Shown in pieces: positions 20,198 to 29,689 of a DNA stretch of 36,643 nucleotides; position 1 is the first letter of the stretch; each line of letters begins with the position of its first letter. The translations under genes were made by a program, and so were the position numbers. The notes below the pieces were generated by a model. That model did no database searches. It saw only the letters and a program-made list of their open reading frames with translations, and was not told where the DNA came from. Source of the stretch: Chara braunii (lineage: Eukaryota > Streptophyta > Charophyceae > Charales > Characeae); NCBI GenBank assembly GCA_003427395.1, contig BFEA01000135.1:1007944-1044586 (forward strand), written 5' to 3'.

Positions 20198-20474
20198 GGA
20201 CGGGGTCCCACTACCGTCTTCCCCCGAACACAACGCACCCTCATTCTGACTGTATCTGGCCAGAAATATAGCTCGTATACATTCATTTTTAGGGTGCGTT
20301 ATGTTCGGGGGAAGACGGTAGCAAAGAGGATCGAATTAGGAGGCTGAATCCAGATAGGTTCTTGTCGGGGATGCAGAAAAGCAGATCAGTCACGGTTCTC
20401 CGCATCTGGCCTCATGCACATCCAGATTCAGGCATTTCAAGCCAGTCCTGTTTGCTAGTGGGACCTTGCCCTCG
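20198..20474. mobile_element. GGTCCCACTAGCAAAG-family MITE, split by a second MITE
   Basis: The left arm reads CGGGGTCCCACTA, is interrupted at 20214-20318, then resumes TAGCAAAGAGGATCG and AGGCTGAATCCAGA. The right arm complement is GGGCAAGGTCCCACTAGCAA, continuing to GCCTGAATCTGGATGTG. With the insert removed the arms pair over about 50 bp. Confidence 0.7.
20214..20318. mobile_element. 105-bp CCGTCTTC MITE inserted at TA
   Basis: The left arm CCGTCTTCCCCCGAACACAA and the right arm (complement CCGTCTTCCCCCGAACATAA) are near-perfect inverted repeats that continue through CGCACCCT. TA flanks both ends (20212-20213, 20319-20320), consistent with a Tc1/mariner-type TA duplication. The host sequence reads CACTAGC when rejoined. 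Confidence 0.8.
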
Positions 20475-20516
20475 AACACCGAGGACCCCGCCGACTATTG
20501 CCAACGCTTCAGTCTT

Positions 20517-20639
20517 GCGCCTCGCTGCACTACTCTCCACATGAACAAAAAGACGTAAAATATGACGCTGTATCTTTCCGTGTTCTAGCGGAAGATTCGT
20601 TCTCATTTTGCACATTTGAAGCGTCGTGCACCGAGGGCC
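20517..20639. mobile_element. Degenerate GGGCCTCGCTGCAC MITE
   Basis: Left GCGCCTCGCTGCACTACTCT and right (complement GGCCCTCGGTGCACGACGCT) match the 18811 element, as do the inner TTCTAGCGGAAGATTCGTTC and TTTTGCACATTTG. No clean target duplication is seen. Confidence 0.55.
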
Positions 20640-20838
20640 AGTGTTCGCCGGGGGCTAGGTCCCACTTACACGAATTATTAAGCGATATTGACCGTAGACG
20701 GCAAAGATCAACGGCCAGAAGAATCTCTTAAGCCGTGGGAGTGGGACCTTGCCCCGGAATGGGGTGGCTCGGGTTCTTCGTGTATTCGTTCTCGCAGGGA
20801 TACCAGCACCCCTAGCATCCATCCACGAGGGCTGTTTC

Positions 20839-20874
<36 letters not shown>

Positions 20875-21013
20875 TTCTGGGGCAAGGTCCCACCCATTCC
20901 GGGGCAAGGTCCCACTCGCACGGATTAAGAGATTCTGGCCGTTGATCTTCGCTATCTACGGTAACTATCGCTTAATGATTCGTGTAAGTGGGACCTAGCC
21001 CCCGGCGAACACT
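20640..21013. mobile_element. 374-bp foldback with about 115-bp arms and a poly-A core
   Basis: The left arm (AGTGTTCGCCGGGGGCTAGG, TCCCACTTACACGAAT, AAGATCAACGGCCAGAA) and the complement of the right arm match over roughly 115 bp. A 32-base A run occupies 20841-20872. The right arm has an extra GGGGCAAGGTCCCAC copy near 20880-20895. It directly abuts the MITE ending at 20639. Confidence 0.7.
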
Positions 21014-21290
21014 CGTTATCTACGGCGAGGAACAGACGAATCGGAGCCAGATCGCAGGCTCGTTTGCCGTTTCGCGAGTGCTCATGGAGGGAGGCTGGGT
21101 ATATAGAGGCCGACGTGGGTTGCCTTGGCCGGAGACCATGGTAAACGCAAGTGGGTGGGAGAAGGCGAGAGGAAGGGAGAGAGGAGGGTAGAGGAAGGTA
21201 GGAGGCGAGGGGACACATAATGTACTCTCAGCCAGGAGTTTCTTCCAAGTTCGTCACCTCCTCGAGTATTGCCACTCCACACCGTTCAAT
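21014..21290. other. Unrecognised flank, purine-rich at its end
   Basis: This is a short non-coding spacer between the foldback and the AG array. GAGAGGA/GGAGG runs lie near 21160-21215. No gene is seen. Confidence 0.4.
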
Positions 21291-21291
21291 C

Positions 21292-21389
<98 letters not shown>

Positions 21390-21419
21390 CTTCTGAGTTA
21401 AGCCTCGCTACCGGGGAGC

Positions 21420-21491
<72 letters not shown>

Positions 21492-21521
21492 CTTCTGAGT
21501 TAAGCCTCGCTACCGGGGAGC

Positions 21522-21592
<71 letters not shown>

Positions 21593-21621
21593 TTGTGAGT
21601 TAAGCCTCTCTACCGCGGAGC

Positions 21622-21685
<64 letters not shown>

Positions 21686-21720
21686 CTTGTGAGTTAAGCC
21701 TGGCTACCGGGGAACCAGAC
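21291..21720 (+). repeat. Higher-order minisatellite: about 40-bp block alternating with (AG)n
   Basis: After (AC)n at 21291-21320, four blocks of GGAGCTTSTGAGTTAAGCC, continuing CTACCGGGGAGCCACACAC, start at 21386, 21488, 21588 and 21682. They are separated by pure (AG)n tracts of about 55-65 bp. The period is about 94-102 bp. Long open frames here are dinucleotide artefacts. Confidence 0.85.
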
Positions 21721-22149
21721 TCTACCCATTCGGGTGGGGACAGCAGGTAGCGGCTCTGTGGCAGACTGGTGCGCACATGGCGCACTTGAACTCAACTTGC
21801 TCAAGTGGGTAGGCGTGGAACTAGGCTCTAACTCTTTATCACACATGTAATCTCGCTTGAACTCAAGACGACAATATTCTATGGAGAGGAGTTGCTTTGG
21901 CTTCTTTAGGAGTGATCACATTCTTGGTAGCTCAACATGCGTATGTATTCATTGTTAGCATATACTTTCATTGCACAATATTTGACTATTCAAGCTCCTT
22001 TGGGGTGCTGGCTGGAGACACTTCTGAGTAAGTTCGGGAATATGAATTCTTCCAGACGCGAAAATATGCTCGTGAGGACATAATGACGGAGGTGCTGAAT
22101 AGGAGTGCGAGGTCATCATTCCATTTCCAACGTCGTCTGTTACTTTTTT

Positions 22150-22375
<226 letters not shown>

Positions 22376-23366
22376 GTGATGGGTGTTTTGTGGCAGAAGG
22401 CAACCAGAGCGGCCTTGAGCAGTGGTCTCATCTTTCTCTGGCTGAGATTTCACTTGCATGGATTCACGGCTTCTAACGGTAGATTCCGAGCACTGGCCAG
22501 ACGTAGAAGAGAACGGGTACGTATGTCCTTCCCTGCCCTCATTCTGCTAGGAGAGGTGATATGAGCGTCAACCACCTAGGGGAGTGCATCGGGACGACAT
22601 CCTCTCCCTGCGGAATCCCTAGCAGCCGGTCTCCTTACGTACGGTCCAGGTACATCTCCTCAACGAGTTCGCCCCACCCCCTTTTTTTTTTTTTTTTTTT
22701 TTTTTTATGACACCTTGAACAAGTTTCCAAGCGTGGAGGTGCATGCTCTCTTGTACACGTTTCCAAGTGTGAAGGGACAGTTATGTGTTCTGTCATTCTT
22801 TTTTTTTTTTTTCTTTCTTTTTTTCTCTAAGTCGTTCATGAGTGAGAGGTGGGAGAGGCGAAAAAAGAAAAAGAATAAAAAATGGGAGAAGTGATCTATT
22901 CTACGTAGGACTGTTATCATGCACACAGTCGGGCACTTCTGGTCAGGTGCATGATCTGCACCTTGCCTGCCAATGAGCTGTGCAGGTGCATCTTGACATT
23001 GCCAAGACATGTGGGCTGTGGAGGTGCTAGTATGGACTCCTTTTTTTTGTTTTCTTTTCCTCTCCTCGTGAGTGTCAGCATGCCTTGTTGGCCACTTGGG
23101 GCACTGGAGGGGAAAAAAAAAAAAAAAAAAAAAAAAAAACTTTCTTAGCTTGAAGCCCTGAACGTTATGCAACCCTCCGCGAATTTGAAGGAACATATTT
23201 ATCAAAGGGCAAAGAAAAGGCCTCTCTGGAATTGCAAGTAGGCTCATATTGAGTTATTATTGATGATGTCCTAAGAAAAGCTCAAAATAGGTTCACGACT
23301 TGGGTGTTTCCTATTGATAATGGTCTATCGTTATTTTATTGTTTTTTTTTTTTTTTTTTTTTTTTT
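22376..23366. repeat. Homopolymer-rich non-coding stretch leading to a gap
   Basis: T runs at about 22683-22706, 22799-22812 and 23342-23366, and an A run at about 23115-23139, break up otherwise unrecognised sequence. I see no gene, tRNA or paired-end repeat. The last T run enters the assembly gap. Confidence 0.6.
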
Positions 23367-23500
23367 NNNNNNNNNNNNNNNNNNNNNNNNNNNNNNNNNN
23401 NNNNNNNNNNNNNNNNNNNNNNNNNNNNNNNNNNNNNNNNNNNNNNNNNNNNNNNNNNNNNNNNNNNNNNNNNNNNNNNNNNNNNNNNNNNNNNNNNNNN
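23367..23500. other. Assembly gap (134 N)
   Basis: A block of N follows a T run and precedes CCCCGGGGATTAACTG. Reading frames that span it are meaningless. Confidence 0.95.
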
Positions 23501-23535
23501 CCCCGGGGATTAACTGCTGCCATGCATTTCAGCAA

Positions 23536-23706
23536 CCGGGGGCCAAGTCCCACTAGCAGCGTTGAGCTACCTCAACGAATGAATCTGGACGCTTTTGAGG
23601 AGATGTGCAGAAATGGTGTCGAGTTTCCTGAACTGCACGTCTCCACAAACACGTCCAGATTCAGGCGCTGAGGTAGCTCAACGTTGCTAGTGGGACTTGG
23701 CCCCGG
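23536..23706. mobile_element. 171-bp foldback MITE with about 57-bp arms
   Basis: The left arm CCGGGGGCCAAGTCCCACTA, then GCAGCGTTGAGCTACCTCAA, then GAATCTGGACG, pairs with the right arm nearly throughout. It is the best-preserved copy of the GGTCCCACTAGC family in the window. Confidence 0.8.
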
Positions 23707-23708
23707 CA

Positions 23709-23839
23709 GGGTCTCGCCAGACCACTCTCGAAATGTGGAAAATGTGGAAAAGACAAAAACGTGGCGGGTGCATCTGGTCGTGTTCTAGCCGGAAGTTCAT
23801 TCTTATTTTGCACATTTCGAGAGTGCTGTGGCCATGCCC
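23709..23839. mobile_element. Degenerate GGGCCTCGCC-family MITE
   Basis: Left GGGTCTCGCCAGACCACTCT with CGAAATGTG, and right (complement GGGCATGGCCACAGCACTCT with CGAAATGTGC), are inverted ends. The inner TTCTAGCCGGAAGTTCATTC matches the 20517 copy. It abuts the preceding MITE with a 2-bp spacer. Confidence 0.65.
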
Positions 23840-23870
23840 AAAGTTATTGCAGAAGTCACTTCATCAAGCC

Positions 23871-24132
23871 CTGGGGTCGAGGTACCCCTAGCAAAGAGGA
23901 TTGGATAAAGCAGATGAATTTGCAAGCATTTTAGGAACAGATGCAGAAAGCAGATCAATCGTTCGTGATTTTTTTCACCTCTCCACGAACGGGTCCAGGT
24001 TGGCGTGGCCCCTACCGTCTTCACCCGAATAGAACGCCCTGGCATTATAGCTGCATTTGGCCCAACTGTCAGTCCAGATGCAGTGGGAATGACCGGGCGC
24101 TCTATTCGGGTGAAGACGGTAGTGGCCCCTGT
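23871..24132. mobile_element. Diverged GGTCCCACTAGCAAAG-family copy, split by a CCGTCTTC MITE
   Basis: CTGGGGTCGAGGTACCCCTA then GCAAAGAGGATTGGAT matches the family's left arm. The right part (GGTCCAGGTTGGCGTGGCCC) is diverged and interrupted at 24014-24119, resuming at TAGTGGCCCC. Confidence 0.4.
24014..24119. mobile_element. 106-bp CCGTCTTC MITE, TA flanks
   Basis: The left arm CCGTCTTCACCCGAATAGAA and the right arm (complement CCGTCTTCACCCGAATAGAG) are inverted repeats extending through CGCCC. TA flanks both sides (24012-24013, 24120-24121). It is the same family as 20214, with a diverged interior. Confidence 0.8.
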
Positions 24133-24196
24133 TGATGAAGCCAGATTACCAAAGAATACCAAATGAATTAATCAAAATAGGGGAAACTACGCCGGA

Positions 24197-24368
24197 GTCA
24201 CAAAAATGAGTTATAATTGCAGTATGGGCGAAGATACAGTTTGCAATTGCAGTTGGGGCAATGTATACACAACCCAGCTTTTCTGGCCAGGTAGGGTGCC
24301 CGAAGTGCAATTGCAAACTGTATCTTGCGCCATAGTGCAATTATAACTCGTTTTTGACTTTTTGTGAC
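24197..24368. mobile_element. 172-bp foldback MITE with about 65-bp arms
   Basis: The left arm GTCACAAAAATGAGTTATAA, then TTGCAGTATGGGCGAAGATA, then CAGTTTGCAATTGCA, pairs with the right arm, which ends TTTTTGTGAC. The centre contains TGTATACACAACCCAGC. No coding capacity. Confidence 0.8.
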
Positions 24369-24831
24369 ATAAAAATATTATGCAGTCTGCCCAAACCATG
24401 ACAGATCTACTAGAGAGGTGGCTGGGGGTGGAAAAGGCTCCGAGAAATCCTCTGCTGGTGTCATAGGAATGAATGGAAAAGAAAAAGAAAAGGAAATGTC
24501 TATTTGGGACCAATCATTTAAGGATGAGATGGACCCCTTTCAAATTGGCCATACCCCTCTGGATCATTGCAATTCCACTTTAATTTTTTCAGTAAATTCT
24601 TCAAACCACAAGTATGGTCCACAGCCAAAAATTCTAAGACGTGCTGTGCTTGCAGCCGCATTGAGAGGGATGTTGTGGGGTCACATGTAGGGTCCAATTT
24701 GGCTGGACGATTTTCCAGCAAAAAGGCACATCGGTGCATCCAATCTGGATGGCTTTCCAGCGAAACCCTACACATGGCGCGTCTGAAACTGCTATTTCGT
24801 TGAAACTAACAACTGGGGTGACTTCAGTAGA
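24369..24831. other. Spacer between two copies of one MITE family, weak ORF
   Basis: A 90-codon plus frame at 24418-24690 is Lys/Ser-rich and unrecognised, and I do not call it a gene. At about 24684-24776 CACATGTAGGGT and its complement ACCCTACACATG form the ends of a small foldback of about 93 bp. Confidence 0.35.
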
Positions 24832-24934
24832 GTCACAAAAAAGAGTATAATTGCACTATGGGGTAAGATACAGTTCACAATTGCACTTCGGGCACCCGAC
24901 CTGGCCAGAAAGCTGGGTTGTATACATTGCCCGA
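24832..24934. mobile_element. Truncated second copy of the GTCACAAAAA MITE
   Basis: GTCACAAAAAAGAGTATAAT, TTGCACTATGGGGTAAGATA and TTGCACTTCGGGCACCCGAC match one arm. GGCCAGAAAGCTGGGTTGTA matches the centre of the 24197 element in opposite orientation. The other arm is missing. Confidence 0.65.
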
Positions 24935-26803
24935 AAGGTCCATGTCGTGGTAGTGGAGGGTGGATGCCAGGCCTCGGGAGGTGTCTGTCGTTGTACTCAA
25001 CCAATGAGGGGATCGGATGGCTTGTGACAACCCCAAGGACAGTCGTCCTCAGGGGGTGTCATTTGTGACCTGTTATATCCTTTTTTTTTTTTTCCCCCCC
25101 AAAAAGTCCATGTTGTTGTAGAGGCCAGTCTCTGAGTGCACAGTGGTCACGTGGAGCAGTAGGCTGTGGGTTCCCTGGAATATGAGACCACCTACCGTCC
25201 CATCCTCGCGTCAATACGCCTAGCACACCCCCTATCCCAGTGGCACTATCCTACCTCAGTGTGACCAGCACTCAGGACCATTACCCTACCAATGGGCAGG
25301 TAACTTGGACAGAACAGCAGTGATAGGCACCAGGGCTGATAGGTTGCCCAGCCCTGGTGGAAGCGGAATCGAAAGAGCCTTGTCGAATGGGAACTTCGGA
25401 TGACAGGCCCAGACAATCTACTACAGGCCCCAAGAGACTTTGTGACTTATTGTATCCTAATCTTATGGCAAGTCGAGCTCTACAGCGGTGCGACCCAGAC
25501 CTCTCTATCTAGACCTAGACCTACACCAACCCGCTGTGACGAACTAGTTTCTGTAACCGCGCGACTTTCTGCGCGAGGCCGCCGGGGGCGGGGGGGGATA
25601 CGACGGATCGAAGGGGTGAGCTGTGGAAGACTCGAGGGCCGGACAGGCTAGTTGCATGGATGCCCTGGTTTTCTTCTTGTTTTTGCTGGAAGTTGTCGGA
25701 TCGGTGTCGGGAAAATCTCGTGCCAACGGTTGGGTAGTCGCGCTGTGGCGAGCGAGAAGAATAACTGTACCATAGCTTCTGCTTTTCCTTTCTTGTTCTG
25801 CTGTGAGCACTGGGAATGTTGGCGCGATCATCACGCGGGAATATCGTTTTTTGAATTTTTAACTGATATCGAGCCCCCACGGGCTCTCGGAATTGTTTTT
25901 CTTTTCGGAATTTTCTTTTGCAACTAGGACTTAGACTAGGAATTTAGGTACTCTGAATTTTGTCGCGCAGCGTCCGATGTCAATGGTTGTACATCTTAAC
26001 TAATCAAAATAAAAATAGAACCGTTTGCATGGCTGTTTGAAGAGTGGAATCTTTCCCGAACTGATCACCTGGATCCTACCCCTCCCTCAGTTCTTCTTGA
26101 TTGTTGCTTGACGTCAGCGTTCCAGAGCGATCCAGATAGCATGCGTGTCTAAAGGTGTGCACACGGCCCACCCCTCTACCCCGAGTGTATGCTGAGCTGG
26201 CCAGCCCTGCACAATGTTTACCTTCACATGCAACGAGCCTTACACCGAACAACTGGCTGATGAAGAGGCGTTTAAGGATGGCCCCCGAATTCCTCAGGAA
26301 TTATTTAATGTCACAGACAGGATGACGATCACAGTTGTGGAAGGTAGCCCCACTGGTGCTTATTTATAGACGCCTGGTACTCGTCTCCCGTGTAGGGCTG
26401 ACCTGCCCCTCATAACCCATCTATCAGCGCAGCAGGCAGACAAAGGACAAAGCAACAAAGCATGCGTGCTCTATTCCTGGTGGGTTGGCATGGTGACTGT
26501 GACCCAGTGCTTCGTCCAGGCCCCTTCAGATAGCTCCGCCCTCTCCTTCCAGATGCTCCACGTGAAAAATGCCGACTCTCAAGGTTGAGCGCACTCGACT
26601 CCTCACATGAGAGGACTCTCAAGACAGAACACACATCCTCACAGTAAGAAGTGTCGAAGAGGGTAGATAAGACGTGTCCGCGGGGCCGAGATCAGAGGGC
26701 GAACATATACACGGCCGCCTCCGCGGCCGACAGCGTCGGCGTCGTGGACCCGATTTTACCAGATTTTTCCTAAATTAAATAATAGGTAAAAAAAAATAAA
26801 AAA
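24935..26803. other. Mostly unrecognised non-coding sequence
   Basis: Small features only: an imperfect hairpin near 25027-25062 (GACAACCCC against GGGGGTGTC), a T run at 25081-25093, and a perfect 11-bp stem CACCAGGGCTG/CAGCCCTGGTG at 25328-25360. The frames at 25400-25651 plus and 25521-25880 minus have no recognisable domain. Nothing else is supported. Confidence 0.4.
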
Positions 26804-26844
26804 ATATGGGGTTGTAGGGAATTTTAAGCCCTGCAACCCCATAT
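26804..26844. repeat. Small hairpin, 16-bp stem
   Basis: ATATGGGGTTGTAGGG and its near-complement CCCTGCAACCCCATAT are separated by about 9 bp in AT-rich surroundings. It could be the remnant of a small foldback. Confidence 0.6.
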
Positions 26845-27105
26845 ATATATTTTTTGGAATCGGACTTTGTTTAGGATTTTTAAAAAATGAAAAACTAAAT
26901 TTGATTTAAAGAAAATTAAAAATATATATATAAAAAAAAGCAGGAATTTTTTTTTGTTATTTTTTATAATGAGATACATGGTCCCTGAGTTTACCTGTAT
27001 TTTTTTTGGAAATGAATATCTGGTTTTTGCAGGGGTATGAGGTATTTAAAAAAAATGCACATGCAAAAATTGAAAATAAATAAAGAAAAAGGGGTTTGAT
27101 TGATT

Positions 27106-27107
<2 letters not shown>

Positions 27108-27165
<58 letters not shown>

Positions 27166-27200
27166 GCGTGCGTGTGTGTGTGTGTGTATCCGCGCGCGCG
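27108..27200 (+). repeat. (TG)n microsatellite ending in (CG)n
   Basis: A pure TG tract passes into CGTGTGCGTGCG and then CCGCGCGCGCGCG. Alternating purine-pyrimidine sequence of this kind can adopt Z-DNA. Confidence 0.85.
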
Positions 27201-27215
27201 CGTGGTTGGTGGCAG

Positions 27216-27463
27216 GAGGGGCGGGGCGACCCCTCCCCCACCAATCAATCAATCAACAAAAAAAAAGCAAAATCGAAAAAATGAATGAATCAATCAATCA
27301 ATCAATCAACAAAAAAAAGCAAAATTGGAAAAAATGAATGAATCAATCAATCAATTAATCAATCAATCAATCGGGGTGGGGCGACCCCTCCCCCACCAGT
27401 CAATCAATCAATCAATCAATCAAAGAATAAAAAATAAATAAATAAATAAAAATCGAAGAAATT

Positions 27464-27505
<42 letters not shown>

Positions 27506-27710
27506 CAAAAAAAAAGCAAAATCGAAAAAATCGATCAATCGCGGGGTGGGGCGACCCCTCCCCCACCAGTCAATCAATCAAACAATCAACAAAAAAAATA
27601 AATAAAAAAAATTGAAGAAATTAATCAATCAATCAATCAATCAATCAAAGACTGGGCGGGGCGACCCCGCCCCCACCAATCAATCAATCAATCAATCAAT
27701 CAAAGAAAGA
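27216..27710 (+). repeat. Compound minisatellite: GC hairpin module plus (TCAA)n
   Basis: A 25-bp GC module (GGGGTGGGGCGACCCCTCCC, then CCACC) occurs four times, starting near 27218, 27373, 27542 and 27654. Each is followed by CARTCAATCAATC and an A-rich AAAAAAGCAAAATCGAAAAA-type spacer. The module can fold on itself (GGGG paired with CCCC) and has G-runs. Periods are about 112-169 bp. Confidence 0.85.
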
Positions 27711-27716
27711 AACACA

Positions 27717-28393
27717 CCGAATTTGGGAACAATTAGAAACAAAACACGTATGGCCATGGAGCTGGAAAGCAATCCTACTGGAACACTGGTCCTCTGAACC
27801 AGAGGATACTTTCACCCAGAACCTATTCTCCCTGGGAAGAAGAGCGGTAATCTGGGCAATTTGGCAAAGAAGGAATGAGAAAATGCGAGATTAGATGGTC
27901 CAGAATTTACTGATACAATCAAGCAGTAGATTCAAACCCACATACAGGATAAATGGACAATCCTAAAAGAAACAATCAAATTCAACTCATCCAAGAAAGA
28001 AATTTATAAATCTCTCAAACAATTCAGCAATAANTGGCTGGGGGGGGAAAAAGGGGGAAAAATAGGGAGGGTGGAATGGGAGGATGATGAGATGGAGGAA
28101 GAACAAATCAGCAATAGGAGCTATAAATTGATATTTAATGATTGGACCCAAGTGGATCCCTCAATCCCCCGCCAATGATTTCCCAAGTTTCTTTCCAATC
28201 CCCCAGAACGCACTGGTTCCTTTGTCCTGTTACGGGAGGGAGTAACGACTCCCCCAGCCTGGCAACAATACCTTATTGCAAGCGGTCCTCATCTCCACTA
28301 CTGCTTTTCAGTGTCACTGTTGAAATGGCTAGACAAGAAAGTGTCCCCCTGCGAGCGAGGTGATCATCTACAACCTCAGCAGAAGGTGTAGAG
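27717..28393 (+). pseudogene. Degraded LINE (non-LTR) reverse-transcriptase ORF, C-terminal part
   Basis: A plus frame from about 27717 reads IWEQLETKHVWPWSWKAI, then FSLGRRAVIWAIWQRRNEK. The W-x-IWxxRN pattern is typical of the zinc-binding C-terminus (zf-RVT) of plant LINE reverse transcriptases. After a TAG and a frame change near 27930 it continues as DKWTILKETIKFN, YKSLKQFSN, IGRVEWEDDEMEEEQ and LIFNDWTQVDPSIPRQ, then a TGA, then TPPAWQQYLIASG, ending near 28393. An N interrupts at 28034. RT and endonuclease domains are absent: the left end abuts the (TCAA)n array, so the copy is 5'-truncated as LINEs often are. No poly-A tail is obvious until the A run at 28685. Confidence 0.5.
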
Positions 28394-28710
28394 GAAAATT
28401 GGTTCACATACGCAGTGGGATAATGCTTTTGGATTAGTCCAGCCTGTTTTATGCTCTTGGAATATTAGTACTGCTGGGTTTAGCCCAGCCTGTGTAATGC
28501 TCATGGAATGTTAGCACTGCTAGGTTCAATTGTATATCAGGCGCCCGGAAAAGGTGAAGAGGCACATCTCCCAGCATTTCTGGTTCTAAAGGGTGTTCAG
28601 TTCGGTCACTCCGGGTAGACTGTGAGGACCCCGGCCTCAAGCTTCTTGTTGGTAATATCAGCCTTGGGCACTGGGCCCGTTCTCAAAAAAAAAAAAAGAA
28701 GAGAAAACTA

Positions 28711-29620
28711 GGGCGCAGTCATGGTTGGAGTATCTAAATGCATTTCAAACTGTTGTTTTTAATTCCAGTCCCGTGGGGAGTTTACTAAGCAGTCAAAACT
28801 CCGCTTTGCAGAAAAGTCGCACAGCGGAGTTTGGAACTGCAGTTCAGTAAGGCAGATGGCCATTTTTTTTTTTTTTTTTTCCCGGGCTGTGCACCGAGCC
28901 ACACCGCGCCCGGAAAAAAAAAAAAAAAAAACAGCCCCGTGGTTGGGCCACGGACGAGATGTCTCGGCCACACCCCAGATTGGCCACGGCCGAGATGTCT
29001 CGGCCAGAGCCAAGATTAAACCACCACTACCCTTCACAGCCAAACACGAAGTCTCAAGAGTAGCCTACTCCGACGAAGTGGGGGGCTCGGTACAGGGATG
29101 GAGGCCAAAAGAGAGAAAAGAAAAAGAAGAAAAAAAAAAGTAAACCGACGAGGAACTTCGAATCCACCTACGTCGGGAAGGCCCTCACGTCACCAGTGCT
29201 TTGAGGAATGTATCTGGCCAGGACGTGAGGAACATGAAACAGGTCATTTTCCTTTTTTGTTTCTTGTTGTGAGGTCCTCGTAGCGCCCTGCCAGCCACAC
29301 AGGGCGGAGGCAGGGCGGATTCCACGCGAGGCAGCTAACTGCCTTGCTTCCTTCAGTTCCAGACAAGTACTGTAGCATCCTGTATCGGACCGCAATCACG
29401 GCATAAGGGATGCTCTTTTTTTTTTTTCTTTCCTATCTCCTGTTCGTGGATAGAGGGGCCCTGACTGAGGCCACCTGGCTGACTGAAGTGAAGTTCCAAA
29501 CTTCGTGCTGCGACTTTTCTGCATACGCCGAGTTTGGACTGCATAGCAAACTCCGCACGGGACTGGAATTAAAAACGACAGTTCGAAATGCTTTTAGGAA
29601 CTGCTCTCGTGACTGCGTCC
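28711..29620. mobile_element. 910-bp inverted-repeat element with about 150-bp arms
   Basis: The left arm (28711-28862, GGGCGCAGTCA...) and the complement of the right arm (29469-29620, GGACGCAGTCA...) align throughout. Shared stretches include CCAGTCCCGTGGGGAGTTT versus CCAGTCCCGTGCGGAGTTT and GCAGAAAAGTCGCA in both. The interior contains a small T/A hairpin and a direct duplication of GACGAGATGTCTCGGCC-like sequence (28945, 28982). No credible gene. Target duplication is not clear. Confidence 0.7.
28863..28931. repeat. Poly-T / poly-A hairpin inside the inverted-repeat element
   Basis: T18 followed by CCCGGGC pairs with GCGCCCGG followed by A18 around a 22-bp loop. It may be a small foldback inserted next to the left arm. 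Confidence 0.6.
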
Positions 29621-29689
29621 TCGTTACCCCCCCCCCCAAAAAAAAAAAAAAAAAAATCAGTCAACCCCCCCAAACAAAACTTTATTTTT

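Noticed and set aside
21269-21598. Open frame over the AG array, CRISPR-like spacing
   Set aside because: The translation is Arg-Glu dinucleotide repeat. The spacers are AG tracts rather than unique sequence, and the genome is eukaryotic.
23304-23671. Frames crossing 23367-23500
   Set aside because: They run through an N gap and poly-T.
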